64,000 nt of DNA from Muribaculaceae bacterium (GCA_017399915.1 JAFQAS010000050.1:62001-126000); one strand, 5' to 3'; positions 35,579 to 46,172 are shown, counted from the stretch's first letter. The notes: generated by a model not told the origin, from the sequence alone. Translations and numbers: made by a program.

Positions 35579-36817
35579 ATGAAAAAAATTACATTCTTAT
35601 CTTTCATTTGTGCGCTTTTTATGGGTCAAGCAGTAATGGCTCAACAAGCACAAGAGATTACTTATGTGGAAGATCCTTCTCAAGGTTATCTATTCAATAA
35701 GTTTAAAGACAATTGGTTTGTTACCGGTGAAGGTGGTGTAGGTTTCTACATGTCTCCTGGTGATACAGGTCGTGATTGGTACAATCGTCTTTCTCCAGCT
35801 GCATCAATCTATGTGGGTAAATGGTTCTCTCCCGAAATTGGTGTTCGTTTTGGTGTAAACTGGTTGCAATGTAAAGGTTTGTCAACAGTGGCAGAAGGTA
35901 CCGGTATTGAATGGGAAAAACCTATTATTTCAGATGATAATCAAGAATATTATCGTCAAAAATTCTCAGAAATCGGTCCTGTATTTGACGTTATGTTCAA
36001 CTTGACAAACATCGTTTGTGGTTATAAACCTAATCGTTGGTACAACCTTTCATTCTATGTTGGTGGTGGTGGCTATTGGTCAATGTCAAAGAAATATGAC
36101 ATGAACAGCACTAATGGTAACATCGGATTTGAAAAAGATGGCTGGGAATTCAACAATGACCGCATTATCACTTTCCGTGGAGGTATCATCAACTCTTTCA
36201 ATATCTCAAAACAAGTTCAATTGGCTCTTGATATCCGTTATAGCGGTGTTGACAACCACAAAGATGAACCAGGTGAAGGTTGGAACAAAACTTCTCACGA
36301 CGTTCAAGCATATCTTGGTGTAACTTACTTGTTCAAGAAACGTGAATGGAATGCTCCTATCGTTCCTGTTTGCCCAGAGCCTGAAAACTGTGACGCTCTT
36401 CGTGCTCGTCTTCAAGCTGCTGATGCTCGTATCGCTGACCTTGAACAACAACTCAAAGCTTGTCTTGAAAAACCAGAACCAGAAGTTAAAAAAGCTCCTC
36501 TTGCAACAATTTACTATCCTAAAAACGTGTTCAAACTCACTAAAAAAGATGTTAACGTGTTGACAGCAGTTGCTGAAGTGATGAAAGATAATCCTAATAC
36601 AGATTATGTAATCACTGGTTGGGCTGATAACTATACCGGTAATGATGAAATCAACACTCGCTTACGTCACAACCGTGTGAATGGTGTTAAGAAACAACTT
36701 ACCAAACTCGGTGTGCCCGACGAACAAGTTGAAGCAAAAGTTAACCACGCAAACCTTGTTGACCTTGGTGAAAAATATCAAGCTCTTGGTCGTGCGGTAA
36801 CAATCGAAGAAAAATAA
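35579..36817 (+). CDS. OmpA-family outer membrane protein
   Basis: A 412-residue protein with a signal peptide (FLSFICALFMGQAVMAQQ), an N-terminal beta-barrel-like half (repeated aromatic strands, ending LGVTYLFKKREW near 257), a short linker with a predicted coiled coil (CDALRARLQAADARIADLEQQLKACL) and a C-terminal OmpA/MotB peptidoglycan-binding domain (VITGWADNYTGNDEINTRLRHNRVNGVKKQL). It should tie the outer membrane to peptidoglycan; similar proteins are among the most abundant in Bacteroidales. The C-terminal domain lacks some of the usual residues but keeps the TRLRHNR helix. A clear terminator follows. Confidence 0.88.
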   Translation: MKKITFLSFICALFMGQAVMAQQAQEITYVEDPSQGYLFNKFKDNWFVTGEGGVGFYMSPGDTGRDWYNRLSPAASIYVGKWFSPEIGVRFGVNWLQCKGLSTVAEGTGIEWEKPIISDDNQEYYRQKFSEIGPVFDVMFNLTNIVCGYKPNRWYNLSFYVGGGGYWSMSKKYDMNSTNGNIGFEKDGWEFNNDRIITFRGGIINSFNISKQVQLALDIRYSGVDNHKDEPGEGWNKTSHDVQAYLGVTYLFKKREWNAPIVPVCPEPENCDALRARLQAADARIADLEQQLKACLEKPEPEVKKAPLATIYYPKNVFKLTKKDVNVLTAVAEVMKDNPNTDYVITGWADNYTGNDEINTRLRHNRVNGVKKQLTKLGVPDEQVEAKVNHANLVDLGEKYQALGRAVTIEEK

Positions 36818-36851
36818 TATCAGAATAAAATTACTAAAATGATATATTTTG

Positions 36852-36881
36852 AAAGGCTCCGTCTCTTGACGGAGCCTTTTT
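36852..36881 (+). terminator. Terminator of the OmpA gene
   Basis: AAAGGCTCCGTC/GACGGAGCCTTT, 12 bp stem with loop TCTT, followed by T residues. Confidence 0.9.
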
Positions 36882-36910
36882 ATTTGTTAAACGATAATTA
36901 TATACAGTTT

Positions 36911-36941
36911 TTTGATATTTCAGATAAATAGCTTACTTTTG
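36911..36941 (+). promoter_or_regulatory. Promoter of the phosphodiester glycosidase gene
   Basis: TTTG at 36911-36914, 19 bp, then TACTTTTG at 36934-36941: full match to the consensus, 29 bp before ATG 36971. Confidence 0.7.
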
Positions 36942-36970
36942 TAAAAGGAACAAACTAACATATTTATATC

Positions 36971-39900
36971 ATGAAAAAAACTCTCATAACCATGTCTGCT
37001 TTTGTCATGGCATTAATGGCGACAGCAGAGTCTTTCACCGCCGGGAATGAAACATATACTTATACTGTTACCGGCAGCTCCACTCCTTCAGCGGGAATAA
37101 AGCATACACGAATGCGTTTTACTGCTCCAAGTGCATGTAATGTGAGTATAGTAGAGGTTGATTTGACAAACCCCGATGTGCGAGTAGAGGCATTTACTGC
37201 AAATGATTCATTGTTGCAGTTGGAAGCAATGACTAATTTTTACACACGCAAAAAGTCGGCAGGTAGAACAGCTGTTGTTACTCAAAACGGTCATTTTTGG
37301 TCAATGTCATCACAAACAGGAACTTCGGCCGGTGTGCATGCAACTCAAACCCTCTTAGGTGGTTGTATGGTCAATGGCTCAATCCAAACCGAGACAAATT
37401 ATGTGATGGATCAATGGAATGGCGGTCCGGCTCGAACAGGTGTCTTGGGAATTACTACTGCAGGGAAAGCGGTAATAGGAAATTATAAAACAATCGCAAA
37501 GGTGATGTGTCCTGCAAAATGGGGTACAAGTGAGACCTCAAATTCATTGCTTATTACCGAGGTGAATAAATATTGCATCGCAAGTGACTATATGGCAATG
37601 TTTACGCCTGAATATCCAAAGGGACGAGCTATGAAGGTGATTAATACTTCAAGTGGACAACCCGGAAGTGAAGTGACCGGAACGGCTATAGAGGTGTATC
37701 TGAAACTTGATGCAGGTCAAACGTTGACAAATAATAGTTGGATAAACTGTACGGTTGGCGAGGTCAAGAAAAATACCTCAGGAGGGACTCGAGGCAACTA
37801 TGATTTTGTGCTTGTTGCAGCTCCTGGTGTGAGCCAAAACGTCATGTCGGGTCTTGCGGTAGGTGACAAAATGAAAATCAAATATTATTGGGAATCGACA
37901 GGTAGCGATGCTACAGTTCCAAGTTTTGAGAATGTTATTGCCGGAAACGCAATAGTGATGCAAAATGGAGCAGTAACAACACGAGCCACCGATGAAAGTT
38001 ATAATACAACAGCATATGCTCGTTCCCTTTACGGAATTAATGCCGATGGCTCAAAATTGTATATGTGTGTTGTCGACAAGGGGCAAAATGCAACCGAAGG
38101 AGTCTCTTATGGAGCTACATGTACTCGCATTAGTTATATCATGAAACAATTTGGAGCACAAACCGTGCTTCAAGTTGATGGTGGCGGTTCGGCTCAAATG
38201 GCAATAAATGGTAGTTTGGTGACAAAACCGGCCGATGGTTCAGAACGCAAAGTGGCATCGGGTATTGCTGTATATTCTCTTGCAGGAGGCTCGACGGTAG
38301 ATCCTACTCCCGGCACACCATCTGATACGTATGTAGAAGTAACTCCTGCAAGTGGCACGCCTAATGCCTATGCTTTTGAGGTGACAGGCTCGGTAACCGA
38401 CAATAAATTAAAGGTGAATTATGTGCTTAATACAGCTGCAACCGGTGTAAATGTTATAATTAAAAAGAATGGAGCAGAGGTGAAAACTATTACTCTTGAT
38501 AATAGCTATTGCACCGAAGCGGCTCACACTGCCGAAATTGATATCTCGGGATTAAGTGCTGGTGATTACACTTGGGGAATTCAAGTGACCGGGGCTGTAA
38601 AAGATGCTGTTCAAGAATTTAAGGCAATCCAATTTAATCACCCTCAAGGGGTTGATACCGATAGGGATTTCGAATCACCTTATTTCGGTCGTATTTATGT
38701 GACCGAAGGACGGGCTACTACATCGTCAAAACATTATAGCTATGCAAATGGCGGGCAAGGACTTTATATGTTTACCCCTCGATTTGTTGGTATTCAAAAC
38801 TGGATTACCGGTAAGTATGCTTATACCGGTGGAGTAACATTTGATCAAACAGTAGGAACTAAATCAGGAGCTGACTTCCGTAAAGTGCGTGTAGCTGCAG
38901 ATGGTCGCATTTTCTTAACTCGTCAAAATGATGGTGGAAACTATCTTGTGGAAGTGCCTGATATTACTGCCGTGCAACAAAATAATGCATCTTTTTCATC
39001 TGTATTTACCGGAGGTGTATTGAATACAACTACATATGCATATGAGAATGGTTCTACGTTTATTTCTGCTCCAAATATTGGCTTTGATGTCAAGGGAAGT
39101 GGCGATAATTTAACTATTGCAATGCTTTCGGGACAAGCAGCGTTATTCTCAAGCACTGCCACATCGGCAACGCGAGTTGACCAATATGCACTCGGCTCAA
39201 ATGCAAATTGGAGTGCAGCTCCCGCCGCATTGTCGGCTCTTTCGGGCAAATATACAGTAAACTATTCGGGAACAAATATTTGTTATGATAATCGAGGCGG
39301 GTTGTGGTATTGTCAATATCGTCAATCGCCATCAGCTACCCAACCATCGCTTGTGTATATCAACTCAGCCGGAGTGGAGAAATATATTGATATTACTACA
39401 CCTCGTGGAGGTGGTGGCATTCGCTTCAATCACGATTTCACTCAAATAGCGATAGCAAGTTCGGCTTCGACATTCTCAATCTATGATATAGCTTATTCAA
39501 GTGATAATACTCCCACGTTGACCGAGAAAATACGTATCACACACGGAATGGGTACTAATATCAATGATATAGCATGGGATAGAGCCAACAATATATATGC
39601 AGTGAGCAATAGTGGCGAATATTTCAAAGCATTCAGTATCCCTCGCACATATAATGTGTTTACAACCGATGCTGCTTCTCAATATGGTTTTACCGTTGAA
39701 GCCGGTGACTTGAGTAATAATGAAAGTGCTATTGAAGGATATGAGTTGACCCAGGAATGGGCACAAACCGATGGCCATCTTGCTGCAAATTCAGCAAGCC
39801 GTTGGGCTACTGCGTTTGATGGAAAGATATATGTAAATGACCATTCTGCTTCTAAATTATATTATTGGACCGAAGGAGGACTGACCGATACAGGTATTTC

Positions 39901-40822
39901 ATCGGCCGGAGGCACAGCTATCACAAGCGATGATGCTGGTAATATAATAGTATCTACCTCAATGTATGCAGGAGGTAATACGGCAATGAAGATACTCCCT
40001 GCAAATGGTTCGGCTATGCAAGACTTATCAATTACAATGCCTTCGGGTGTAACAGCAGCGCAAATGCAATATCTCGGCAAGGCATCAGGAAATATTATGG
40101 GCAACGGAGGTGCATTATATTTATTCCCAAGTGGAGCAACATCAGTGGCAAAAATTACGTTTAAAAATGGTGTGCAAGAATCGGCTGAAGCGATAGCGGT
40201 TGGCACAGTTACTGCCGATGGACAATCATTTGCATTGCCATTGGGCGATGATTACACTTCAAATGATGTGGCAGTGCGAGTGCGTGGTCAAAAACATTTC
40301 TTTCATAACGACGGCACTTCGTTTGTTGCATATCCCAATAATGGTATAACTACAACACAAGGTGGAACTATTTTCAAATTAGCCGATGTGTATTACGCTG
40401 TAGAGCCTATAGGAACAGCATATCGTGATGGATTCCAAATTGTAGATTTGACAAATAATATAATAGTCGCTACACATACTGAAGAACTTACGTCAACTGC
40501 AGTGTCACCTAATGCTAATTGCATTATTGCAGAAGTTAACACTGATAAGACTGTGAATATATATCAATATGTGCCCGGACAACTAGCTACAATGTACACT
40601 TTTGAAGTGAAGGCTCTTACAGATGTTGACAATATTGAAAAAGAAGGAGCGGTTGTGATAGCCCGAGAAGGCTATATCGAAATTATTGGTGAGGCAAAAT
40701 CAATAGAAGTATTCGATATGCAGGGCATTCTCATTAGTCAAGATGAAACAAATGTGGAATGTGAATCGGGTATCTACCTTGTTAGAGTAGATGGTAAAGT
40801 CACTAAAGTGGTGGTGAAATAA
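36971..40822 (+). CDS. Large secreted phosphodiester glycosidase-like (NAGPA) protein with a type IX secretion tail
   Basis: A 1283-residue exported protein. After a signal peptide (LITMSAFVMALMATAES) comes a NAGPA/phosphodiester glycosidase domain (about 60-440) with VVTQNGHFWSMSSQTGTSAGVHATQTLLGG and the signature VLQVDGGGSAQMAINGSLV (Asp403). A linker with TVDPTPGTPSD and an Ig-like domain (about 450-555) precede a long C-terminal half with propeller-like repeats (for example NIYAVSNSGEYFKAFSIP, IYVNDHSASKLYYW). The last 70 residues form a type IX secretion type A sorting domain (IEVFDMQGILIS...GIYLVRVDGKVTKVVVK). NAGPA enzymes hydrolyse sugar-1-phosphodiesters, so a surface or secreted role on phosphodiester-linked glycans is plausible. 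The fusion with a propeller is unusual. Confidence 0.82.
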   Translation: MKKTLITMSAFVMALMATAESFTAGNETYTYTVTGSSTPSAGIKHTRMRFTAPSACNVSIVEVDLTNPDVRVEAFTANDSLLQLEAMTNFYTRKKSAGRTAVVTQNGHFWSMSSQTGTSAGVHATQTLLGGCMVNGSIQTETNYVMDQWNGGPARTGVLGITTAGKAVIGNYKTIAKVMCPAKWGTSETSNSLLITEVNKYCIASDYMAMFTPEYPKGRAMKVINTSSGQPGSEVTGTAIEVYLKLDAGQTLTNNSWINCTVGEVKKNTSGGTRGNYDFVLVAAPGVSQNVMSGLAVGDKMKIKYYWESTGSDATVPSFENVIAGNAIVMQNGAVTTRATDESYNTTAYARSLYGINADGSKLYMCVVDKGQNATEGVSYGATCTRISYIMKQFGAQTVLQVDGGGSAQMAINGSLVTKPADGSERKVASGIAVYSLAGGSTVDPTPGTPSDTYVEVTPASGTPNAYAFEVTGSVTDNKLKVNYVLNTAATGVNVIIKKNGAEVKTITLDNSYCTEAAHTAEIDISGLSAGDYTWGIQVTGAVKDAVQEFKAIQFNHPQGVDTDRDFESPYFGRIYVTEGRATTSSKHYSYANGGQGLYMFTPRFVGIQNWITGKYAYTGGVTFDQTVGTKSGADFRKVRVAADGRIFLTRQNDGGNYLVEVPDITAVQQNNASFSSVFTGGVLNTTTYAYENGSTFISAPNIGFDVKGSGDNLTIAMLSGQAALFSSTATSATRVDQYALGSNANWSAAPAALSALSGKYTVNYSGTNICYDNRGGLWYCQYRQSPSATQPSLVYINSAGVEKYIDITTPRGGGGIRFNHDFTQIAIASSASTFSIYDIAYSSDNTPTLTEKIRITHGMGTNINDIAWDRANNIYAVSNSGEYFKAFSIPRTYNVFTTDAASQYGFTVEAGDLSNNESAIEGYELTQEWAQTDGHLAANSASRWATAFDGKIYVNDHSASKLYYWTEGGLTDTGISSAGGTAITSDDAGNIIVSTSMYAGGNTAMKILPANGSAMQDLSITMPSGVTAAQMQYLGKASGNIMGNGGALYLFPSGATSVAKITFKNGVQESAEAIAVGTVTADGQSFALPLGDDYTSNDVAVRVRGQKHFFHNDGTSFVAYPNNGITTTQGGTIFKLADVYYAVEPIGTAYRDGFQIVDLTNNIIVATHTEELTSTAVSPNANCIIAEVNTDKTVNIYQYVPGQLATMYTFEVKALTDVDNIEKEGAVVIAREGYIEIIGEAKSIEVFDMQGILISQDETNVECESGIYLVRVDGKVTKVVVK

Positions 40823-40851
40823 GTTATATAACTAATATATCTATAAATAAT

Positions 40852-40883
40852 TAGAGGGAGATTGTCATTGCAATCTCCCTCTA
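40852..40883. terminator. Bidirectional terminator between convergent genes
   Basis: TAGAGGGAGATTG (40852-40864) and CAATCTCCCTCTA (40871-40883) form a perfect 13 bp stem with a 6 nt loop between the glycosidase and the antiporter. Confidence 0.85.
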
Positions 40884-40909
40884 TCTTTATGGAATAGAAT
40901 AATGATTCT

Positions 40910-41875
40910 TTATGAAGCTTGCATTACGAGGAATGTAGTGTAGGCGATGTAGCATGCAACCATTGCAGCTCCTTCGATGCGAGTGATAGTGCGTTGCTTG
41001 TATAACCACCCAAATATGAAGAATAACACACTGGCTCCAACCATTGTGAGTAGGTCAATATTGTTGATACCTCCCATTGATAATGGAGTAATTGTTGATG
41101 CACAACCTAAAACAAAAAATGAATTGAATATATTGCTGCCAATGACATTTCCAATAGCCATGCCCGAATTTTTTTTCAAAGCAGCAACTACCGATGTGGC
41201 AAGTTCGGGAAGTGATGTGCCGGCTGCAACGATTGTTAGCCCTATAACTGATTCGCTTACTCCCATGCTACTTGCTATGCCACTGGCTCCATCGACAAAA
41301 AATTGTCCTCCAAATATCAATCCGGCCAATCCTCCAAGGATAAACAAAGTGGCTTTTATCCCTGACATTGTTTTTACCTCTTCGGTTGAATCTTCGCTAT
41401 TGCCATTTTTTGCGATAGAGAATGTGTAGCGCATAAAAATAGCAAAGAATAATAATAGGATTAGACCATCGGCTCTGCTTATTAAATTAGTGACATCTCC
41501 ATTTAAAAAGGTGTCATTAGCACAAAAAAGCATAGCTAAAGCTGAGAGTATGACTAATGGAATTTCATTGCTCATGATGCTCTTTCCCACCTTTATGGGC
41601 ATTACGATAGCTACGCATCCAATTATCATGAGAATGTTGAAAATATTGCTACCAACAACGTTTCCGATAGCCAATTCTGCACTTCCATTTATTGCAGATA
41701 GGGAACTAATGACTAATTCGGGGGCTGATGTGCCGAATGCAACTATAGTTAACCCAATTACAAGGTCACTTACTCCCCATTTTTTAGCCACTGATGAAGC
41801 TCCATCGGTTAAGCAATTTGCTCCAATTAAGATTAGAGCAAGTCCACCTATTAATAGAAGTATATTTATTATCAT
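40910..41875 (-). CDS. Ca2+/Na+ antiporter (YrbG-like, CaCA superfamily)
   Basis: A 321-residue inner-membrane exchanger with about ten hydrophobic segments. The two alpha repeats are VIGLTIVAFGTSAPELVISSLSA...AIGNVVGSNIFNILMIIGC in the N-terminal half and VIGLTIVAAGTSLPELATSVVAA...AIGNVIGSNIFNSFFVLGC in the C-terminal half; the acidic residues of GTSxPEL bind the cation. It starts directly after the hisB stop (no gap), so it is the fifth gene of the his transcript, though it has no known role in histidine synthesis. Confidence 0.9.
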   Translation of the reverse strand: MIINILLLIGGLALILIGANCLTDGASSVAKKWGVSDLVIGLTIVAFGTSAPELVISSLSAINGSAELAIGNVVGSNIFNILMIIGCVAIVMPIKVGKSIMSNEIPLVILSALAMLFCANDTFLNGDVTNLISRADGLILLLFFAIFMRYTFSIAKNGNSEDSTEEVKTMSGIKATLFILGGLAGLIFGGQFFVDGASGIASSMGVSESVIGLTIVAAGTSLPELATSVVAALKKNSGMAIGNVIGSNIFNSFFVLGCASTITPLSMGGINNIDLLTMVGASVLFFIFGWLYKQRTITRIEGAAMVACYIAYTTFLVMQAS

Positions 41876-42961
41876 TTATAATGTGCCTTTAGTCGAGGGT
41901 AGTGAATAATTGTTTATATCGCGATTTATCGCCATTTTTATTGCGCGGGCGAGTGCTTTAAAAATGCCTTCGATTTTGTGATGTTCGTTGGTCCCCTCAG
42001 CTCGAATGAATAGGTTCATGCGGGCGCTGTCACTTAGACTCTTGAAGAAGTGTAGAAACATTTCGGTAGGCATTTCGCCAATCTTTTCACGTTTGAAGTC
42101 GGCCTCCCACACAAGCCAAGGGCGTCCGCCAAAGTCGAGAGCAACTGTACAAAGGCAATCGTCCATAGGTAGAGTGAATCCATAGCGCTCGATACCGCGT
42201 TTGTCGCCAAGCGCAATGCGTAGTGCATCTCCAAGAGCGATAGCTGTGTCTTCGATAGTGTGGTGCTCATCAACGTGCAAATCACCGTTTACTTTTATCT
42301 TTAGGTTCATGCCTGAATGACGACCTATTTGTTCAAGCATATGGTCGAAAAATCCTAAACCGGTGGAAATATCACATTGTCCCGCCCCGTCGAGTGATAA
42401 CTCTATGTCGATTTGAGTTTCGCTTGTGTTGCGTGTCACATGGGCTTTACGCTCATTGTCAAGAAGAAATTTAGCGATATCGTTCCACGATTTGAAGGCG
42501 TTTTCATTGATATATATCCCTTTGCAACCGAGATTTTCGGCCAATTTCATATCGCTTTGGCGGTCGCCTATCACAAACGAATTTTCGAGATCATAATTGC
42601 CGGTGAGATACTCGGTCAATAGAGCTGTGCCTGGTTTGCGAGTAGGTTTGTTTTCGTGCTCAAACGTGCGGTCGATTATGATGTCGTCAAATTTTATCCC
42701 TTCGTTTTCGAGCGCCTTCAACATCTTGTTATGTGCAGGCCAGAAAGTGTCTTCGGGGAATGAGTCAGTACCTAATCCATCTTGATTGGTTACCATCACC
42801 AATTTATAATTCAATCGGGTTGCAATCAAGTTCATCGCACGCATCACGCCGGGAAGAAATTCCAATTTTTCAAGCGAATCAACTTGGTAATCAACCGGTG
42901 GCTCTACAATAAGAGTCCCGTCACGATCTATGAATAACACACGTTGTTTATCTTGTGCCAT
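41876..42961 (-). CDS. hisB: Bifunctional histidinol-phosphatase / imidazoleglycerol-phosphate dehydratase
   Basis: A 361-residue fusion. The N-terminal HAD phosphatase ([15 protein letters not shown], then [15 protein letters not shown] and [16 protein letters not shown]) removes phosphate from histidinol phosphate; the C-terminal dehydratase ([53 protein letters not shown]) makes imidazoleacetol phosphate with two Mn ions bound by the His/Glu clusters. Its start overlaps the hisC end by 14 bp. The same fusion occurs in E. coli and in Bacteroides. Confidence 0.95.
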   Translation of the reverse strand: MAQDKQRVLFIDRDGTLIVEPPVDYQVDSLEKLEFLPGVMRAMNLIATRLNYKLVMVTNQDGLGTDSFPEDTFWPAHNKMLKALENEGIKFDDIIIDRTFEHENKPTRKPGTALLTEYLTGNYDLENSFVIGDRQSDMKLAENLGCKGIYINENAFKSWNDIAKFLLDNERKAHVTRNTSETQIDIELSLDGAGQCDISTGLGFFDHMLEQIGRHSGMNLKIKVNGDLHVDEHHTIEDTAIALGDALRIALGDKRGIERYGFTLPMDDCLCTVALDFGGRPWLVWEADFKREKIGEMPTEMFLHFFKSLSDSARMNLFIRAEGTNEHHKIEGIFKALARAIKMAINRDINNYSLPSTKGTL

Positions 42962-43985
42962 ATTCTTGAATTTTTTCGATTAACAATTTGTTTTCCTCGT
43001 CACTTCCAACAGTGATGCGCAAGCAGTTGCCACATAGATTCACGCGACTACGATTGCGCACAATCACACCATTATCGCGAAGGAATGCATAAAGAGCATT
43101 GGCATTCTTCACTTGCACAAGCACGAAGTTGGCGTCAGAAGGGAATATCTTTTCCACCTCATCAATCATTGCCAACTCAGCTACAAGCAGGTTGCGTGCA
43201 TCGAGTATCTCAGCAGTTACGCGTTTGATATTTTCAATATCGTCGAGCACTTTAAGTGCTTGTCGTTGGGTGAGGATATTGATGTTGTAAGGATATTTTA
43301 CCTTATTGTAGATTTCGATAATTTCTAGAGAAGCGTATGACACTCCAAGTCGCATAGCGGCACTTGCCCAAGCCTTTGAGAATGTTTGCATCACAATCAT
43401 TCGTGGGAATTCATCGAGATATTCCACCATAGAGCCTTTTGGAGAGAAATCGATATATGCTTCGTCGATTACGGTAATGCCCTTGAAACGAGTACAAAGT
43501 TCACGTAATTGTTCGCGAGCAAATGCATTTCCGGTAGGGTTATTGGGTGTGCATATCCATAATATTTTAGTGTTTTCGTCGGTTGCATTTAGCACCGCAT
43601 CAACATTGAGTGTGAAATCCTCGTTGAGGCTCACTTTTCGATATTCTACGTCATTGATATCGGCACACACTTGATACATGCCATATGTAGGGTCGAGGGC
43701 TACCACATTGTCAATACCCGGACGACAGAACACACGGTAAGCGATGTCGATACACTCATCACTTCCCACGCCGAGGAAGATTCGTGACGCATCTACGCCA
43801 CGTATAGCTCCCAATCGCTCTTTTACTTCCCATTGCAGTGGGTCGGGGTAGCGGTTAAGCCCTTCAATACGGCTGTTCTCATTTGCATCAAGCCATGCAC
43901 GTGCTTCGCCGGTAAATTCGTTGCGTGCGCAAGTGTAAGGCTCAAGATTCCATATATTTGGTCTTACTAATTCTTTGAGTGACAT
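42948..43985 (-). CDS. hisC: Histidinol-phosphate aminotransferase
   Basis: A 345-residue fold-type I PLP enzyme. Marks are [61 protein letters not shown] and the PLP lysine in [20 protein letters not shown]. It aminates imidazoleacetol phosphate with glutamate. It lies 9 bp after hisD and overlaps hisB, so the genes are tightly co-translated. Confidence 0.94.
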   Translation of the reverse strand: MSLKELVRPNIWNLEPYTCARNEFTGEARAWLDANENSRIEGLNRYPDPLQWEVKERLGAIRGVDASRIFLGVGSDECIDIAYRVFCRPGIDNVVALDPTYGMYQVCADINDVEYRKVSLNEDFTLNVDAVLNATDENTKILWICTPNNPTGNAFAREQLRELCTRFKGITVIDEAYIDFSPKGSMVEYLDEFPRMIVMQTFSKAWASAAMRLGVSYASLEIIEIYNKVKYPYNINILTQRQALKVLDDIENIKRVTAEILDARNLLVAELAMIDEVEKIFPSDANFVLVQVKNANALYAFLRDNGVIVRNRSRVNLCGNCLRITVGSDEENKLLIEKIQEYGTR

Positions 43986-43994
43986 ATCTTGTAA

Positions 43995-45284
43995 TTAGTT
44001 TTGTTCTAAAGATTTTAAACGTAGAGTCATTGCCATTTTGTGAGCGTGTAAATCTTCATTTTCAGCCATCACTTCCACAGCTCGTCCTATCGAGGCAATC
44101 CCTTGTGGGGTTAGCTCTTGGAAAGTGATTTTTTTTGTGAAACTATCAAGATTTACACCGCTATATGTGCGAGCGTAGCCCGAGGTGGGGAGTGTGTGAT
44201 TAGTGCCCGAAGCATAGTCCCCGGCGCTTTCGGGAGAGTAGGGGCCAACAAATACTGAACCGGCATTTTTTACTTTGGCTGCCAATCCCCAAGCATCGCT
44301 ATGGTTGATGATGAGGTGTTCGGGAGCATAGCAGTTTGAGAAGTCCATCACTTCGTCATCGTTGTGCAATAATATCATTCGGCTATGGCTCAATGATTTT
44401 TCCATCATTTCGCGGCGAGGCAGCACGTTTAGTAATCTTTCTATTTCAATAGGTAATTGCTCAAGAAGCTTTTCTGAGGCAGTTACCAATATCGATTGGC
44501 TATCGGGACCATGTTCGGCCTGTGAGAGAAAATCTGATGCAACAAATGAAGCATCGGCATTTTCATCGGCAATTACCAACACTTCAGACGGGCCGGCAGG
44601 CATATCTATAGCCACGTTACCTTCGCTCACTTGGCGTTTTGCCTCGGTGACAAATCGGTTGCCGGGACCGAATATCTTATACACAGCTGGAATAGTTTCG
44701 GTGCCATATGCCATAGCGGCAATGGCTTGCGCTCCACCGGTTTTGAATATTTGTTTTACTCCGGCCACGCTTGCGGCATATAATATGGCCGGGTGGATCT
44801 TGCCATCTTTTCCAGCGGGAGTGCAGAGGATAATCTCTTCACAACCGGCAATGACTGCCGGAACGGCAAGCATCAATACTGTTGAGAATAGGGGTGAGTT
44901 ACCTCCGGGAACGTATAATCCCACCTTAGTGATAGGCACTTGGCGTTGGATACATTTCACACCTGGAGCAGTGATAACTTCTACCTCGGTAGCTTGCGCT
45001 TTGTGGAACGCCTCGATATTTTTTCGAGCAGTTTCTATGGCCTCTTTTAATTCATCGCTCACAAGCATTGAGGCTTCGGCTATCTCTTGGTCGCTTACTG
45101 CGAGAGAGTCGGGTGATGCACCGGTAAAACGTTGCTCATATTCTTTTATAGCCGCATCGCCACCTTTAACCACGTTGGCAATAATATCGGCTACAATGGC
45201 TTTCACTTCCGATGCTTTATCGGCGAGAGCTCGTTGCGATAATTGTTGCCATTTGTCGGCTGATGGATATTTAATTATTTCCAT
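43995..45284 (-). CDS. hisD: Histidinol dehydrogenase
   Basis: A 429-residue Zn-dependent NAD enzyme, last two steps of histidine synthesis. Visible marks are VPGGNSPLFSTVLMLAVPAVIAGCEEI, GGAQAIAAMAYGTETIPAVYKIFGPGNRFVTEAKRQV, DMPAGPSEVLVIADE, AEHGPDSQSILVT, YAPEHLII and GPYSPESAGDYASGTNHTLPTSGYAR. It lies 21 bp after hisG in the operon. Confidence 0.95.
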   Translation of the reverse strand: MEIIKYPSADKWQQLSQRALADKASEVKAIVADIIANVVKGGDAAIKEYEQRFTGASPDSLAVSDQEIAEASMLVSDELKEAIETARKNIEAFHKAQATEVEVITAPGVKCIQRQVPITKVGLYVPGGNSPLFSTVLMLAVPAVIAGCEEIILCTPAGKDGKIHPAILYAASVAGVKQIFKTGGAQAIAAMAYGTETIPAVYKIFGPGNRFVTEAKRQVSEGNVAIDMPAGPSEVLVIADENADASFVASDFLSQAEHGPDSQSILVTASEKLLEQLPIEIERLLNVLPRREMMEKSLSHSRMILLHNDDEVMDFSNCYAPEHLIINHSDAWGLAAKVKNAGSVFVGPYSPESAGDYASGTNHTLPTSGYARTYSGVNLDSFTKKITFQELTPQGIASIGRAVEVMAENEDLHAHKMAMTLRLKSLEQN

Positions 45285-45305
45285 TTTTGAGTGGTTGAAT
45301 CATGT

Positions 45306-46172
45306 TTATAAAACCATTTTTTCGATATCAAGGGCGAGGATTCCTTCAGCACCAACGGCACGGAGTTTGCCGATGATTTCCCAGAAACGTTTTTCTTCGA
45401 GAACGGTGTGAACCGAACACCAATCATCGTTGGCAAGAGGTAACACTGTCGGGCTCTTGATGCCGGGCAACACGGCCAACACCTCATCGAGCTTTTCGCG
45501 AGGCACATTCATCAAAATGTATTTTTTGCCATCGGCAGCCTTCACTGCATCGAAACGGAACAATAGCTCATCGAGAATGGCTTGCTTCTCGCTTGAAAGA
45601 GCGTTTTTGGACGAACCAATAAGCACCGCTTGACTTTCGAGCACTTTTTCAACCTCTACAAGGTTGTTGCTCACGAGGGTTGAACCCGATGAAACGATAT
45701 CGAAAATGCCGTCGGCAAGACCGATGCCGGGAGCAATTTCTACCGAACCGGTAATCACATGTATATCGGCGTTGATGTTATTGTCGTTGAGGAATTTTTT
45801 TAGAATTACAGGGTAAGAAGTGGCAATTTTGCGGTTGTTAAACCATTCCACGCCATTATATTCAATGCGTTTGGGAATGGCGAGCGACAAACGGCATTTG
45901 CTGAACCCAAGATCTTTAATCACTTCAACGGCTTTGTCTTTTTCGAGCACCTCGTTAAGGCCAACGATACCTATATCGGCAGTACCCATAGCCACTGACT
46001 CGGGAATGTCATCATCGCGGAGAAAAAGTAGTTCAACAGGGAAGTTGCGCGAAGGTACAAGCAATGTGCGTTTCACCGAAGTCATTTTCACTCCTGCTTC
46101 AGAGAGCAATTCCATTGTTTCTTCATAAAGGCGGCCCTTTGATTGCACCGCGATTCTAAGTTTTGTTTCCAT
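45306..46172 (-). CDS. hisG: ATP phosphoribosyltransferase, long form
   Basis: A 288-residue HisG of the long type with a C-terminal ACT-like regulatory domain (about 210-288, KKYILMNVPREKLDEVLAVLPGIKSPTV), so histidine feedback is expected without HisZ. Catalytic region marks are KLRIAVQSKGRLYEETMELL, DDDIPESVAMGTADIGIVGLNEV and GLADGIFDIVSSGSTLVSNNL. It commits ATP and PRPP to histidine synthesis. It is the first gene of hisG-D-C-B, and a His-rich leader peptide with attenuator lies upstream. Confidence 0.95.
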   Translation of the reverse strand: METKLRIAVQSKGRLYEETMELLSEAGVKMTSVKRTLLVPSRNFPVELLFLRDDDIPESVAMGTADIGIVGLNEVLEKDKAVEVIKDLGFSKCRLSLAIPKRIEYNGVEWFNNRKIATSYPVILKKFLNDNNINADIHVITGSVEIAPGIGLADGIFDIVSSGSTLVSNNLVEVEKVLESQAVLIGSSKNALSSEKQAILDELLFRFDAVKAADGKKYILMNVPREKLDEVLAVLPGIKSPTVLPLANDDWCSVHTVLEEKRFWEIIGKLRAVGAEGILALDIEKMVL

